A stretch of DNA of 64,000 bases from Fusicatenibacter saccharivorans (GTDB lineage: Bacteria > Bacillota > Clostridia > Lachnospirales > Lachnospiraceae): the NCBI RefSeq assembly GCF_027667425.1, contig NZ_JAQEGR010000001.1, positions 62,001-126,000 on the forward strand. Reading direction: 5' to 3'. The translations under genes and the position numbers were made by a program. The notes beneath the pieces are model-generated. The model made no database searches. It was not told the origin of the DNA and worked only from the letters and a program-made list of their open reading frames with translations. Numbering within the stretch: position 1 is the first letter of the stretch; each line of letters begins with the position of its first letter. Shown one piece after another: positions 9,466-18,754 of the stretch.

Positions 9466-9494
9466 TTTTATTTTCGGAAAACTTTTGGTATAAT
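9466..9494 (+). promoter_or_regulatory. Probable promoter for the Gls24 gene (good -10, weak -35)
   Basis: A perfect TATAAT is at 9489-9494, 34 bases ahead of the start codon. The -35 region is only TTTTAT at 9466-9471, so promoter strength is uncertain. Confidence 0.4.
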
Positions 9495-9528
9495 AAAGGA
9501 AAGTCAGCCAAGGAGGAGGTTCTTTAAG

Positions 9529-9921
9529 ATGGCAGAGGCAAAAATTCAGAAAAGAAACACTTATACGATATATGATGACGAAGGAATCGGAACCGTGCAG
9601 ATTGCAGACGAGGTGGTAGCTATTATCGCAGGACTTGCGGCAACGGAAGTGGACGGGGTAGCCTCCATGGCCGGAAATATTACCAACGAATTAGTCAGCA
9701 AGCTTGGCATGAAAAATCTTTCCAAGGGTGTCAAAGTTGATGTACTCGACGGCGTTGTCTGCGTGGATCTTGCCCTCAATCTCAAATATGGATACGAGAT
9801 TCCGGCAACCTGCAAAAACGTACAGGAAAAAGTAAAAACAGCGATCGAGAATATGACAGGCCTGGAAGTTTCCGATGTCAATGTAGCCATTGCAGGCGTG
9901 AATATGGAACAGACGAAATAA
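9529..9921 (+). CDS. Asp23/Gls24 family (DUF322) protein
   Basis: A 130-residue protein of the Asp23/Gls24 family, linked in other Firmicutes to the cell envelope and alkaline or general stress. Family features are GTVQIADEVVAIIAGLAATEV near residues 21-41 and a central VDLALNLKYGYEIP strand. The start is fixed by AGGAGGAGG ending 9 bases before ATG 9529; an upstream in-frame extension would overlap sdaAA and the promoter. It is monocistronic, with its own promoter and terminator. A Gls24 gene just ahead of nusB is a common Clostridia arrangement. Confidence 0.9.
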   Translation: MAEAKIQKRNTYTIYDDEGIGTVQIADEVVAIIAGLAATEVDGVASMAGNITNELVSKLGMKNLSKGVKVDVLDGVVCVDLALNLKYGYEIPATCKNVQEKVKTAIENMTGLEVSDVNVAIAGVNMEQTK

Positions 9922-9928
9922 AAAACAA

Positions 9929-9976
9929 CGAACCGCGAGGGAATAAGGCGACCCCTTACAACCCCGCGGTTCTTGT
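9929..9976 (+). terminator. Terminator-like hairpin after the Gls24 gene
   Basis: GAACCGCG (9930-9937) pairs with CGCGGTTC (9965-9972), with a second small hairpin (TAAGG/CCTTA) in the loop. The T tract after it is short. Confidence 0.6.
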
Positions 9977-10025
9977 TAACTATTCAGAGCCAGATGAAAT
10001 GGAAGAAAAATAGTTAATTAACTAT
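9975..10025 (+). repeat. Short palindromic repeat related to the element at 57.1 kb
   Basis: TTAACTATT (9976-9984) pairs with AATAGTTAA (10009-10017). The right arm is also part of a perfect 16-bp palindrome at 10010-10025. The 30 bases at 9982-10011 match 57108-57137 at 27 of 30 positions without gaps. It lies in the leader of nusB. Confidence 0.6.
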
Positions 10026-10048
10026 ACAGGAAGGAATTAAAACAGACA

Positions 10049-10486
10049 ATGAACAGAAGCAAACTTCGCGAAAATATTTTTAAACTTCTCTATACCGCAG
10101 AGTTCCAGGAGAAAGAGGAGATGCCGCAGCAGATGTCTCTTTACTTTACGTACTCTGACGACAACGACGAGGATGAAGAAGTAACCGTAAGCGAAAAAGA
10201 TCAGACCTATATGGAAGAGAAATACCATCATGTGACCGAGCACATCCCGGAAATCGACGAGATGCTGAACCGTACTTCCGAGGGCTGGAAAACGACCCGT
10301 ATGGGAAAAGTAGACCTGGCGATCCTGCGTCTTGCCGTTTACGAGATGAAATTCGACGAGGACGTTCCGGTCGGTGTAGCCATCAACGAGGCCGTTGAGC
10401 TGGCAAAACGCTTCGGCAGAGACCAGTCTCCGTCCTTTATCAACGGTATTCTTGGAAAACTGGCAAGAGAAGAAGATGAGAAATAA
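10049..10486 (+). CDS. nusB: Transcription antitermination factor NusB
   Basis: A 145-residue RNA-binding factor used in rRNA antitermination. The all-helical NusB fold is recognisable from REIFKLLY-like residues at the N-terminus and from VDLAILRLAVYEM, VPVGVAINEAVELAKRFG and FINGILGKLA in the C-terminal half. An acidic insert (SDDNDEDEEVTVSEK, about residues 35-49) lengthens the loop between helices. It is the first gene of the long run that ends near spo0A, and its stop overlaps the xseA start. Confidence 0.93.
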   Translation: MNRSKLRENIFKLLYTAEFQEKEEMPQQMSLYFTYSDDNDEDEEVTVSEKDQTYMEEKYHHVTEHIPEIDEMLNRTSEGWKTTRMGKVDLAILRLAVYEMKFDEDVPVGVAINEAVELAKRFGRDQSPSFINGILGKLAREEDEK

Positions 10487-11702
10487 AAATCAGAATGTTT
10501 ACACCGTAGGCCAGGTCAATTCATACATCAAAAACATCTTTGACCAGGACTATATGCTCCGCCGGATTTACGTCAGCGGAGAAGTAAGCAACTGTAAATA
10601 CCATCCGTCCGGCCACATCTATTTTTCCTTAAAAGATGCGGAAGGAACCATTTCCTGTGTCATGTTCGCCGGTTCGCGGCGCGGCCTTGCCTTCCCGATG
10701 CGGGACGGCGATAACGTGATTGTCGGCGGCAGCATCAGCGTCTATGAGCGGGACGGAAAGTATCAGATCTATGCAAAAGAGATCACAAAAGAGGGCGCCG
10801 GCCTTTTATACGAAAAGTATCTGGCCCTAAAAGCAGAACTGGAAGAGATGGGCATGTTTGCCCCGGAGTACAAGCAGCCGATTCCTGCGTATGTAAAGAA
10901 AATCGGCGTTGTCACAGCACCGACGGGAGCTGCTGTGCAGGATATCAAAAACATTGCACTCCGCCGGAATCCCTTTGTCCAGATCATCCTCTACCCGGCC
11001 CTGGTGCAGGGAGAGGGAGCGGCGGACAGCATCGTGGAGGGCATACGCCGTCTGGACGTACTGAATCTGGATGTGCTGATCGTGGGCCGCGGAGGCGGTT
11101 CGATCGAGGATCTTTGGGCGTTCAATGAGGAAAAAGTAGCGCGTGCCGTTTTTTCCTGCCATACGCCGGTGATCTCCGCCGTCGGCCATGAGACCGACAC
11201 AACGATCATCGATTTCGTGGCAGATCTGCGCGCCCCGACCCCGTCCGCAGCGGCGGAGCTGGCAGTCGCTGATGTCCGCGCGGTACTCAACACACTGGAA
11301 AATTATAAAAGCCGCATGAACCATGCGATGGCAAACCAGACGCAGAGAGCGAGAAGCCGCCTTCTGCAGTACGAGACAAAGTGGAAGTATCTCGGACCGG
11401 AAAATAAGATCCGTGACCAGAGAGCACGCCACGCCGAGCTGGAGCGTCGGTATACAGATGCGATGGAAGAAAAGCTCAAAGAAGCGCGCCACCGCCTTGC
11501 CCTTTACATTCAGGCGATGAAGGGTCTGTCCCCGCTGGACAAGCTGAACCAGGGCTATTCCTACGTGGAAAAAGAAGGAAAAGCCATCACTTCGGTGCAG
11601 GATGTCAAAGAAGGTGATCTGCTCGAAATCTGTGTATCAGACGGAAAGATCACAGCGCGCGCAGAGAAGACATCGGCCGTATCCTGGATGGAACAATCGT
11701 GA
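10476..11702 (+). CDS. xseA: Exodeoxyribonuclease VII large subunit
   Basis: A 408-residue catalytic subunit of ExoVII, which degrades single-stranded DNA to oligonucleotides. An N-terminal OB fold (YTVGQVNSYIKNIF, then GEVSNCKYHPSGHIYFSLKD) is followed by the core with GVVTAPTGAAVQDI, the GRGGGSIEDLWAFNEE motif and AVGHETDTTIIDFVADLRAPTPSAAAE. A coiled-coil segment and a C-terminal tail follow. I chose ATG 10476, inside the end of nusB, because the protein then begins like its family; the frame stays open 81 bases further upstream. Confidence 0.95.
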   Translation: MRNKNQNVYTVGQVNSYIKNIFDQDYMLRRIYVSGEVSNCKYHPSGHIYFSLKDAEGTISCVMFAGSRRGLAFPMRDGDNVIVGGSISVYERDGKYQIYAKEITKEGAGLLYEKYLALKAELEEMGMFAPEYKQPIPAYVKKIGVVTAPTGAAVQDIKNIALRRNPFVQIILYPALVQGEGAADSIVEGIRRLDVLNLDVLIVGRGGGSIEDLWAFNEEKVARAVFSCHTPVISAVGHETDTTIIDFVADLRAPTPSAAAELAVADVRAVLNTLENYKSRMNHAMANQTQRARSRLLQYETKWKYLGPENKIRDQRARHAELERRYTDAMEEKLKEARHRLALYIQAMKGLSPLDKLNQGYSYVEKEGKAITSVQDVKEGDLLEICVSDGKITARAEKTSAVSWMEQS

Positions 11703-11724
11703 AAAAGCAGAGAATCGAGAAAAC

Positions 11725-11970
11725 ATGGGAAATATGGAAGCAGAAGAGAGAAAAGAAGAAGGAACCCCTTCCGGTGAGACACTGGAAGCAGCATTTGGAA
11801 AACTGGATCAGATGCTCGAAACGCTGGAGAGCAGCGATGTCAGCCTGGAAGACTCCTTTCGTTTATACAAGGAGGGAATGGAGCTTTTGAACGAATGCAG
11901 TCAGAAAATTGACCGCGTCGAGAAAAAAATGCTCCAGATGAATGAGGATGGAACATTCAGAGAATTTTAA
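11725..11970 (+). CDS. xseB: Exodeoxyribonuclease VII small subunit
   Basis: An 81-residue helical partner of XseA. The conserved core runs from LEAAFGKLDQMLETLES through SLEDSFRLYKEGMELLNECSQ to KIDRVEKKMLQM. Start ATG 11725 follows a weak purine-rich site; ATG 11734 is a possible alternative. The gene overlaps the start of ispA by 29 bases. Confidence 0.88.
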   Translation: MGNMEAEERKEEGTPSGETLEAAFGKLDQMLETLESSDVSLEDSFRLYKEGMELLNECSQKIDRVEKKMLQMNEDGTFREF

Positions 11971-12862
11971 AGCGGTACTCGAAGAAAAAACGCGGGAAGC
12001 GGAAAGTATCATTGCCGCTTACCTGCCGAAAGAGGAAGGCTTTGCAAAGAAACTGGCAAAAGCCATGAATTACAGTATGACAGCGGGCGGAAAGAGGCTT
12101 CGTCCGCTGCTTTTGCAGGAGAGTTTCCGTCTGTTCGGCGGAACCGGGGAGGCTGTAAAACCATTTATGGCAGCCATGGAGATGATTCACACCCATTCCC
12201 TGATCCACGATGATCTCCCTGCGATCGACAACGATGATTACCGCCGCGGCAGAAAAACGACCCATGTCGTCTTCGGGGAGGCCGTCGGCGTGCTGGCAGG
12301 AGACGCCCTTTTAAACTATGCATACGAGACAGCCTGGAAAGCCTTTCCACTGGAGGAGCACACCGACCGCGTAGTGCGTGCTTTTGGCATTCTCTGTCAG
12401 AAAACCGGAATTTCCGGCATGTTGGGCGGTCAGAGTGTTGACGTGATGAATGAAAAAGCCGGCCATTTCGCCATCGACCGTGAGATGCTGGACTACATTT
12501 ACGAGAACAAGACTTCGGCGCTTTTAGAGGCTGCCATGATGGCAGGTGCGGCACTTGCAGGAGCAAACGACGATGATCTTGACGCGCTCTGCCGGATTAC
12601 CTCCAAAGTCGGGATCGCGTTCCAGATCCGGGACGACATCCTGGATGTCACATCCACGATGGAGGAGCTTGGAAAGCCGGTTTTCAGCGATGAAAAGAAT
12701 GAAAAAACAACGTATGTGACGATGTTTGGCACAGACGGGGCGGAGCAGGAGGTAAAACGGCTCACGAAAGAGGCCGTAGACGAACTGAAAAATCTGTCCT
12801 GTCCGGGAGATAAAATATTTCTGGAAGAGCTGTTTGAATCTCTGACTTCCAGAAAAAAGTAA
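11942..12862 (+). CDS. ispA: Farnesyl/geranyl diphosphate synthase (short-chain polyprenyl synthetase)
   Basis: A 306-residue class 1 prenyltransferase that condenses isopentenyl diphosphate with allylic diphosphates to supply undecaprenyl and quinone precursors. The first aspartate-rich motif is HDDLPAIDND and the second is DDILD, with GGKRLRPLL upstream, as in bacterial farnesyl diphosphate synthases. It begins inside xseB. ATG 11948 is an alternative start two codons on. Together with dxs directly downstream it forms an isoprenoid pair. Confidence 0.92.
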   Translation: MRMEHSENFKAVLEEKTREAESIIAAYLPKEEGFAKKLAKAMNYSMTAGGKRLRPLLLQESFRLFGGTGEAVKPFMAAMEMIHTHSLIHDDLPAIDNDDYRRGRKTTHVVFGEAVGVLAGDALLNYAYETAWKAFPLEEHTDRVVRAFGILCQKTGISGMLGGQSVDVMNEKAGHFAIDREMLDYIYENKTSALLEAAMMAGAALAGANDDDLDALCRITSKVGIAFQIRDDILDVTSTMEELGKPVFSDEKNEKTTYVTMFGTDGAEQEVKRLTKEAVDELKNLSCPGDKIFLEELFESLTSRKK

Positions 12863-12873
12863 GGGATGATTTC

Positions 12874-14751
12874 ATGTTAGAAAAAATACAGAAACCAAAC
12901 GATATTAAGAAGATTCCGGCGGACCAGCTTCCGGCGCTTGCAGATGAAATCCGGGAATTTATTATCGAGTCTTTGAGTAAAACCGGCGGCCATCTGGCGT
13001 CCAATCTTGGTGTCGTGGAACTGACGATTGCGATGCACCGCGTCTTCGATCTTCCAAAAGACAAGCTGATCTGGGATGTGGGACACCAGTCCTACACGCA
13101 CAAGATTCTGACCGGGCGGAAAGACGGGTTTGAAACGCTGCGCCGGGAAGGCGGCATCAGCGGATTCCCGAAGCGGAGCGAGAGTGACTGCGATGTATTC
13201 GACACCGGCCACAGCTCGACCTCGATTTCCGCAGGCGTCGGCTATGTGCGTGCACGGGAACTGAAAAAAGAAAATTATTCCGTTATTTCGATCATCGGAG
13301 ATGGTGCGCTGACCGGCGGCATGGCGTACGAGGCGCTGAACAATGCGGCCAGCCTGAAATCGAATTTTATTATCGTTTTAAATGACAACGAAATGTCGAT
13401 CACCGAGAATGTCGGCGGTATGTCATCGTACCTGTCCGGCCTTCGGACGGCATCGGCGTACACGGATTTCAAGATGGACGTCACAAAGGCATTGAACCGC
13501 ATTCCGGGCATCGGACCTGGCATGGTGGATGCGATGCGGAAGACGAAAAGCAGCATCAAACAGATCATCATTCCGGGCATGCTGTTTGAGGATATGGGAC
13601 TTACGTATTTAGGTCCTGTGGACGGCCACAACATTCCGCAGCTGATCAAGACCTTCCAGGAAGCAAAACGGTTTGAAGGACCGATTCTGGTGCATGTCCT
13701 GACACAGAAGGGCCGCGGCTATGAGCCGGCGATGCGCCACCCGGCAAGATTCCACGGTGCGGGTCCGTTCGATGTGAAAACAGGATTGCCGGTTGGAAAA
13801 TCCAATCCGACGTACACGGATGTCTTTTCCACGGTCATGCGGAAAATGGGAGATCGAAGAAAGGATGTTGCGGCAGTCACGGCGGCGATGATGACCGGTG
13901 TCGGACTGAAACGCTTCTCCAACATGTTCCCGGACCGCTGTTTCGATGTGGGAATCGCAGAAGAGCACGCGGTGACATTTGCAGCGGCACTGTCACTCGG
14001 CGGCATTACGCCTGTCGTTGCGATTTATTCTTCATTCCTGCAGCGGGCGTACGATCAGATCATGCATGACGTTTGTATGCAGAATCTCCATGTCGTCTTT
14101 GCGATTGACCGCGCCGGTCTTGTGGGCTACGACGGGGAGACACACCACGGCATTTTCGACCTTTCCTATCTGGGTTCGATGCCGAATATGACAATTCTTG
14201 CACCGAAGAACCTCTGGGAGCTTTCGGATATGATCAAATTTGCGGTCGATTACGACGGCCCGATCGCGGTGCGCTACCCGAGAGGGGAAGCGTATACGGG
14301 ATTAAAAGAGTTCCGTGCGCCCATCTGCCTCGGAAAATCAGAAGTGATCCATGAGGGAAGCCGTGTTGCACTTCTTGCCGTCGGCAGTATGGTAAAAATG
14401 GCAGAAGAAGTGCAGAAACAGTTAAAAGAGCGGATGGATATGGATGCGGCGCTTGTGAATGCGCGGTTCGTCAAACCAATCGATGAAGAACTTCTTCGAA
14501 GCTTTGCCGATACGTATGAGCTTGTCGTAACACTCGAGGAAAATGTAAAAGACGGCGGCTTTGGAGAGCGCGTCCTTGCTTTTGCCGAGGAAGAAGACCT
14601 TCCGTTTGGCGTGGAGATCATTGCACTGCCGGACCGCTTTATTCCGCACGGAAGTGTATTATACCAGATGAAACAGGTCGGCTTTACGCCGGAAGATATC
14701 TGCGGCAGAATTGAGGAATACTACAGAAAACAGGGGCAGGAAGAAAGATGA
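12874..14751 (+). CDS. dxs: 1-deoxy-D-xylulose-5-phosphate synthase
   Basis: A 625-residue thiamine-diphosphate enzyme that makes DXP from pyruvate and glyceraldehyde 3-phosphate, the first step of the MEP pathway. The ThDP motif is GDGALTGGMAYEALNNA (about residues 143-159). The transketolase pyrimidine domain holds FDVGIAEEHAVTFAAALS, and the C-terminal transketolase domain starts near residue 490. The length is typical. The stop overlaps tlyA by 4 bases. Confidence 0.96.
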   Translation: MLEKIQKPNDIKKIPADQLPALADEIREFIIESLSKTGGHLASNLGVVELTIAMHRVFDLPKDKLIWDVGHQSYTHKILTGRKDGFETLRREGGISGFPKRSESDCDVFDTGHSSTSISAGVGYVRARELKKENYSVISIIGDGALTGGMAYEALNNAASLKSNFIIVLNDNEMSITENVGGMSSYLSGLRTASAYTDFKMDVTKALNRIPGIGPGMVDAMRKTKSSIKQIIIPGMLFEDMGLTYLGPVDGHNIPQLIKTFQEAKRFEGPILVHVLTQKGRGYEPAMRHPARFHGAGPFDVKTGLPVGKSNPTYTDVFSTVMRKMGDRRKDVAAVTAAMMTGVGLKRFSNMFPDRCFDVGIAEEHAVTFAAALSLGGITPVVAIYSSFLQRAYDQIMHDVCMQNLHVVFAIDRAGLVGYDGETHHGIFDLSYLGSMPNMTILAPKNLWELSDMIKFAVDYDGPIAVRYPRGEAYTGLKEFRAPICLGKSEVIHEGSRVALLAVGSMVKMAEEVQKQLKERMDMDAALVNARFVKPIDEELLRSFADTYELVVTLEENVKDGGFGERVLAFAEEEDLPFGVEIIALPDRFIPHGSVLYQMKQVGFTPEDICGRIEEYYRKQGQEER

Positions 14752-15557
14752 AAAAACGATTAGATGTATTACTGGTAGAACGGGGCCTTGCCACATCGCG
14801 GGAAAAAGCGAAAGCCATGATTATGGCAGGAGAAGTTCTGGTGGACAATGAGCGGGAGGACAAAGCCGGTTCCATGTTCCCGGAAGAAGTGGAGATTGTC
14901 TTAAAAGGAAAACCACTGCCGTATGTGAGCCGCGGCGGCTTAAAGTTAGAGAAAGCAATGAAAAACTTTGACCTTACCCTGGATGGAAAGGTCTGCATGG
15001 ATGTCGGAGCATCCACCGGCGGCTTTACCGACTGTATGCTGCAGAACGGCGCCGTCAAGGTATATTCCGTGGATGTCGGCCACGGCCAGCTCGACTGGAA
15101 GCTGCGGAACGATCCGCGCGTTGTCTGTATGGAGCGCACGAACATCCGTTACGTCGTGCCGGAGGATATCGAGGAGAGACCGTCCTTCGTATCGATCGAC
15201 GTATCGTTTATCTCCCTGACCAAGGTGCTGCTTCCGGTCCGGAATCTGATGGAAGAGAACGGCGAAATTGCAGCTCTGATCAAGCCGCAGTTTGAGGCAG
15301 GACGCGAAAAAGTCGGCAAAAAAGGTGTTGTCCGTGATCCGGCTGTACACAAAGAAGTCATTGAGATGGTCATTTCCTATGCGAAAAGCATTTCCTTCGG
15401 CGTGCGCCATCTGGAATTTTCTCCGATCAAAGGACCGGAGGGAAATATCGAGTATCTCGTTCACCTTGTCCGGCTGCCGGACGGCGTGACAGAGGAAGAG
15501 ACCAATGTCGATGTAGACGCCGTTGTAAAGAGCGCACACGATACACTGGATAAATAA
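14748..15557 (+). CDS. tlyA: TlyA family rRNA 2'-O-methyltransferase
   Basis: A 269-residue protein with an N-terminal S4 RNA-binding domain (about residues 3-60, RLDVLLVERGLATSREKA) and an FtsJ/RrmJ-type SAM methyltransferase domain (MDVGASTGGFTDCMLQNGA near residues 85-103). Characterised TlyA proteins methylate 16S and 23S rRNA cytidines; the older name hemolysin is not supported by the sequence. ATGA overlap with dxs shows coupling. Confidence 0.92.
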   Translation: MKKRLDVLLVERGLATSREKAKAMIMAGEVLVDNEREDKAGSMFPEEVEIVLKGKPLPYVSRGGLKLEKAMKNFDLTLDGKVCMDVGASTGGFTDCMLQNGAVKVYSVDVGHGQLDWKLRNDPRVVCMERTNIRYVVPEDIEERPSFVSIDVSFISLTKVLLPVRNLMEENGEIAALIKPQFEAGREKVGKKGVVRDPAVHKEVIEMVISYAKSISFGVRHLEFSPIKGPEGNIEYLVHLVRLPDGVTEEETNVDVDAVVKSAHDTLDK

Positions 15558-15576
15558 AAGGGTTAAGGAGCATGAT

Positions 15577-16434
15577 ATGGAGCGATTTTACCTGATCACA
15601 AACAGAGCAAAAGACCCGGACCTTACCGTGACAGACCAGATCAGGCAATATCTGGAGGAGCGCGGAAAAACGTGTCTTCTCTGCGATAACAGCGAAAAAG
15701 GGGAAAAATACCATTATACGGATCCGGCGAAGGTTCCGTCAGATATCGACGGCATTCTGGTGCTCGGTGGTGACGGCACGCTTCTGCAGGCAGCAGGCGA
15801 CGTGGTGGATTTACAGATTCCACTGCTCGGCATCAATCTGGGAACGCTCGGCTATCTTGCGGAAATCGACCGTGACACGCTTTATCCGGCGCTGGATCAT
15901 CTGATGGCAGATGAGTATACGATTGAGCACCGCATGATGCTCTGTGGATCGATTTACCGGGACGGAAAGCTGATTGCGGAGGACGCGGCACTCAACGACA
16001 TTACGATCACCCGTGAGGGAAACCTGCGTGTCGTCCGGTTCGACAATTACGTCAACGGGGAGTTTTTAAATTCCTACAGCGCCGATGGCATCATCATCGC
16101 AACGCCGACCGGTTCGACCGGCTACAGCCTCTCCGCGGGCGGCCCGATCATCTCACCGTCAGCCAGCCTGATGCTGATGACACCGCTTGCCCCGCACACC
16201 CTGAATACGAGAAGCATTGTCTTTCCGGCAGAGGATGTGATTGAGGTGGAGCTCGGGCCTTCGAGAGACGGCGGCATTGAACAGGGCATGGCATATTTTG
16301 ACGGCGACACCCGCGTTCCGATGAAAACCGGCGACCGGATCGTGATCAAAAAGGCCAGACGGGATACTCTGATTGTGAAGATCAGCAACATCAGTTTTCT
16401 GGAGACATTAAGAAAGAAAATGGCAAACATTTAA
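15577..16434 (+). CDS. nadK: NAD kinase
   Basis: A 285-residue enzyme that phosphorylates NAD to NADP. The diagnostic GGDGTLLQAA is at residues 64-73, followed by LGINLGTLGYLAEI, a NDITITREG motif and PTGSTGYSLSAGGPI, which build the nucleotide site. Length and order of motifs match bacterial NadK. AAGGAG lies 7 bases before the ATG. Confidence 0.95.
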   Translation: MERFYLITNRAKDPDLTVTDQIRQYLEERGKTCLLCDNSEKGEKYHYTDPAKVPSDIDGILVLGGDGTLLQAAGDVVDLQIPLLGINLGTLGYLAEIDRDTLYPALDHLMADEYTIEHRMMLCGSIYRDGKLIAEDAALNDITITREGNLRVVRFDNYVNGEFLNSYSADGIIIATPTGSTGYSLSAGGPIISPSASLMLMTPLAPHTLNTRSIVFPAEDVIEVELGPSRDGGIEQGMAYFDGDTRVPMKTGDRIVIKKARRDTLIVKISNISFLETLRKKMANI

Positions 16435-16463
16435 GATATAGTTACTGGGGAAGGATGCTTGAA

Positions 16464-16940
16464 ATGAAAATCGCGAGACATGCACAGATTATCAAATTAA
16501 TTAACCAATATGACATTGAAACACAGGAGGAGCTGGCAAAGAAGCTGGAGGAGAGCGGCTTTGCCGTAACGCAGGCGACGATTTCGAGGGATATCCGCCA
16601 GCTGAAGCTCACAAAAGTACCAAAAGAGAACGGCGGAAGCCGCTATGCGGTTCTGCAGAACGCACCGTCCGAGGTTGGGAGCCGCTATGCGCGCGTGTTA
16701 AAAGACGCGTATATTTCCGTTGATCTTGCCAAGAATATTCTGGTCATCAAAACCGTGTCTGGAATGGCGATGGCGGCGGCAGCGGCTTTCGATGAGATGA
16801 ACTGGAATGAAATTGTCGGCTGCATCGGCGGAGACGATACGATTCTCTGCGTGGCAAGAGACGATGATGCGGCGCTTGTGGCAGCAGAACGACTGAAAAA
16901 AATGGTGGACGGCATGGAGGAGACGGGCGAAGAGTTCTAA
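16464..16940 (+). CDS. argR: Arginine repressor ArgR (AhrC)
   Basis: A 158-residue arginine-sensing regulator. The N-terminal winged helix-turn-helix carries TQEELAKKLEESGF and VTQATISRDIRQLKL; the C-terminal hexamerisation and arginine-binding domain has GCIGGDDTILCVARDD. ATG 16464 is preferred over ATG 16455 because GGGAAGG ends 9 bases before the former and abuts the latter. In Firmicutes this gene usually lies between tlyA or nadK and recN, as here. Confidence 0.93.
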   Translation: MKIARHAQIIKLINQYDIETQEELAKKLEESGFAVTQATISRDIRQLKLTKVPKENGGSRYAVLQNAPSEVGSRYARVLKDAYISVDLAKNILVIKTVSGMAMAAAAAFDEMNWNEIVGCIGGDDTILCVARDDDAALVAAERLKKMVDGMEETGEEF

Positions 16941-17004
16941 AGAACGCACGTCTCTGCAAAAAGAGACAAAAAGATGACAGCAGGTGTGACACCGGAGGAA
17001 AAGA

Positions 17005-18696
17005 ATGCTCACAAACTTACACGTAAAAAATCTGGCCCTGATCGACGAAGCGGAAGTGGAGTTCGGTCCGGGCCTGAATATACTGACCGGAGAAACCGGA
17101 GCCGGAAAATCCATCTTGATCGGTTCGATCAACGCGGCGCTTGGAAAGAAGATATCCCGCGAGATGATCCGGACGGGAGAGACAAGCGCGCTGGTGGAAC
17201 TGGTCTTTGAAACCGAAAATCCGCATGTGCTGGAGCTGTTAAAAGAGACGGATCTCGGGGCGGAGGAGGGACAGGTGATTATTTCCAGAAAGATCACCGG
17301 ATCCCGCAGCGTCTGCCGCATCAATGGCGAGGCATGCAATATCTCGCAGGTAAAAGCTCTTGCGTCCCTGCTGCTCGACATCCACGGCCAGCATGAGCAC
17401 CAGTCGCTGCTCTATCCGGACCGGCAGATCGCGATTCTTGACGCGTTTGCGGGAACCGAGGCGGCCACGGCAAAAGGAGAGGTCCGGGCGCTGTACCAGG
17501 AGTGGAAGAATGTCCGAAAGGAGCTCTCGGCGTACGAACTCGGCGAGGAGGCAAGAAAGCGGGAGGCAGCATTTCTTACGTTTGAAATCAACGAGATTGA
17601 TCAGGCAGAGCTAAAAGAGGGCGAGGACGAAGCGTTGGAAACTGCGTACCGGAAAATGGGCCATGCGAAAAAGATCGCGGAATCTCTGCAGACGGTATAT
17701 GCGATCACCGGCTACGGTGCAGAGAACAGCGCCGGGGAGCAGGTCGGCCGCGCAATCCGGGAGCTGCAGCAGGCCGCGGTGTACGACGATGCACTTTCCG
17801 GTCCGTCGCAGACCCTTTCCGATATTGACGGACTGCTGAATGATTTCAACCGCGAAATTTCCGCATATCTTTCCGAACTGACCTTTTCCGAAGAAGAGTA
17901 TTACGAGACGGAAAAGCGGCTCGATGAGATCAACCGCCTGAAAGCAAAGTATGGAAAGACGATGGAAGAGATTGCCGCATACCGCGAAGAACAGCAGAAA
18001 AAACTGGAAAAACTGGAAAATTTTGAGAGCTGCCGCGCCGCACTGCAGGAGCAGTTACAGAAAACGGAGCAGAAACTGGATGCGGCCGCACATAATCTGT
18101 CCAAAATCCGCAGAAACTATGCAAAACGGCTCGAAACACAGATTATCGAAGGTCTGCGCGACCTGAATTTCCTGCATGTCGCATTTGAAATTTCATTTGA
18201 AAAGACAAAAAGCTACACCGAAAACGGAACCGATGCTGTGGAGTTCTTAATCTCCACAAACCCGGGCGAAGCGATCCGTCCGCTGGCGAAAGTTGTTTCC
18301 GGCGGTGAACTGTCGCGAATCATGCTTGCAATCAAGACGATTCTTGCCGACCGCGACGAGACAGAAACTCTGATTTTCGATGAAATCGACACCGGAATCA
18401 GCGGAAGGACGGCGCAGAAGGTTTCCGAAAAAATGGCACAGATCGGGCAGCGCCATCAGGTCATCTGCATCACCCATCTGCCGCAGATCGCGGCGATGGC
18501 AGATTCTCATTTTGAAATCGAAAAAAACGTCGAAGAAAACGAGACCGTCACATCGATCCATCCATTATCCGAGGAAGATTCTGTCAGAGAACTGGCAAGA
18601 ATGCTTGGCGGCGCGAAAATTACGGATTCTGTTCTGGCAAATGCCAGCGAGATGAAGGAATTGGCACAGGTACAAAAATCTGCAAGACTCAAATAA
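17005..18696 (+). CDS. recN: DNA repair protein RecN
   Basis: A 563-residue SMC-like ATPase for double-strand break repair. Walker A GETGAGKSI is near residues 28-36. Central coiled coils run roughly from residue 150 to 380 with many Glu, Lys and Gln residues. The C-terminal ABC signature KVVSGGELSRIMLAIK and Walker B TLIFDEIDTGISG complete the split ATPase. The start has GAGGAAAAGA just ahead. A strong terminator follows. Confidence 0.96.
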   Translation: MLTNLHVKNLALIDEAEVEFGPGLNILTGETGAGKSILIGSINAALGKKISREMIRTGETSALVELVFETENPHVLELLKETDLGAEEGQVIISRKITGSRSVCRINGEACNISQVKALASLLLDIHGQHEHQSLLYPDRQIAILDAFAGTEAATAKGEVRALYQEWKNVRKELSAYELGEEARKREAAFLTFEINEIDQAELKEGEDEALETAYRKMGHAKKIAESLQTVYAITGYGAENSAGEQVGRAIRELQQAAVYDDALSGPSQTLSDIDGLLNDFNREISAYLSELTFSEEEYYETEKRLDEINRLKAKYGKTMEEIAAYREEQQKKLEKLENFESCRAALQEQLQKTEQKLDAAAHNLSKIRRNYAKRLETQIIEGLRDLNFLHVAFEISFEKTKSYTENGTDAVEFLISTNPGEAIRPLAKVVSGGELSRIMLAIKTILADRDETETLIFDEIDTGISGRTAQKVSEKMAQIGQRHQVICITHLPQIAAMADSHFEIEKNVEENETVTSIHPLSEEDSVRELARMLGGAKITDSVLANASEMKELAQVQKSARLK

Positions 18697-18714
18697 AGAG
18701 AAGTCCGCATACTA

Positions 18715-18754
18715 AGAGGGAAATCACGAAACAAAGCGTGGTTTCCCTCTTTTT
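18715..18754 (+). terminator. Rho-independent terminator after recN
   Basis: AGAGGGAAATCACG pairs with CGTGGTTTCCCTCT (one mismatch) and is followed by TTTTT. It ends the run of genes from nusB. Confidence 0.9.
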
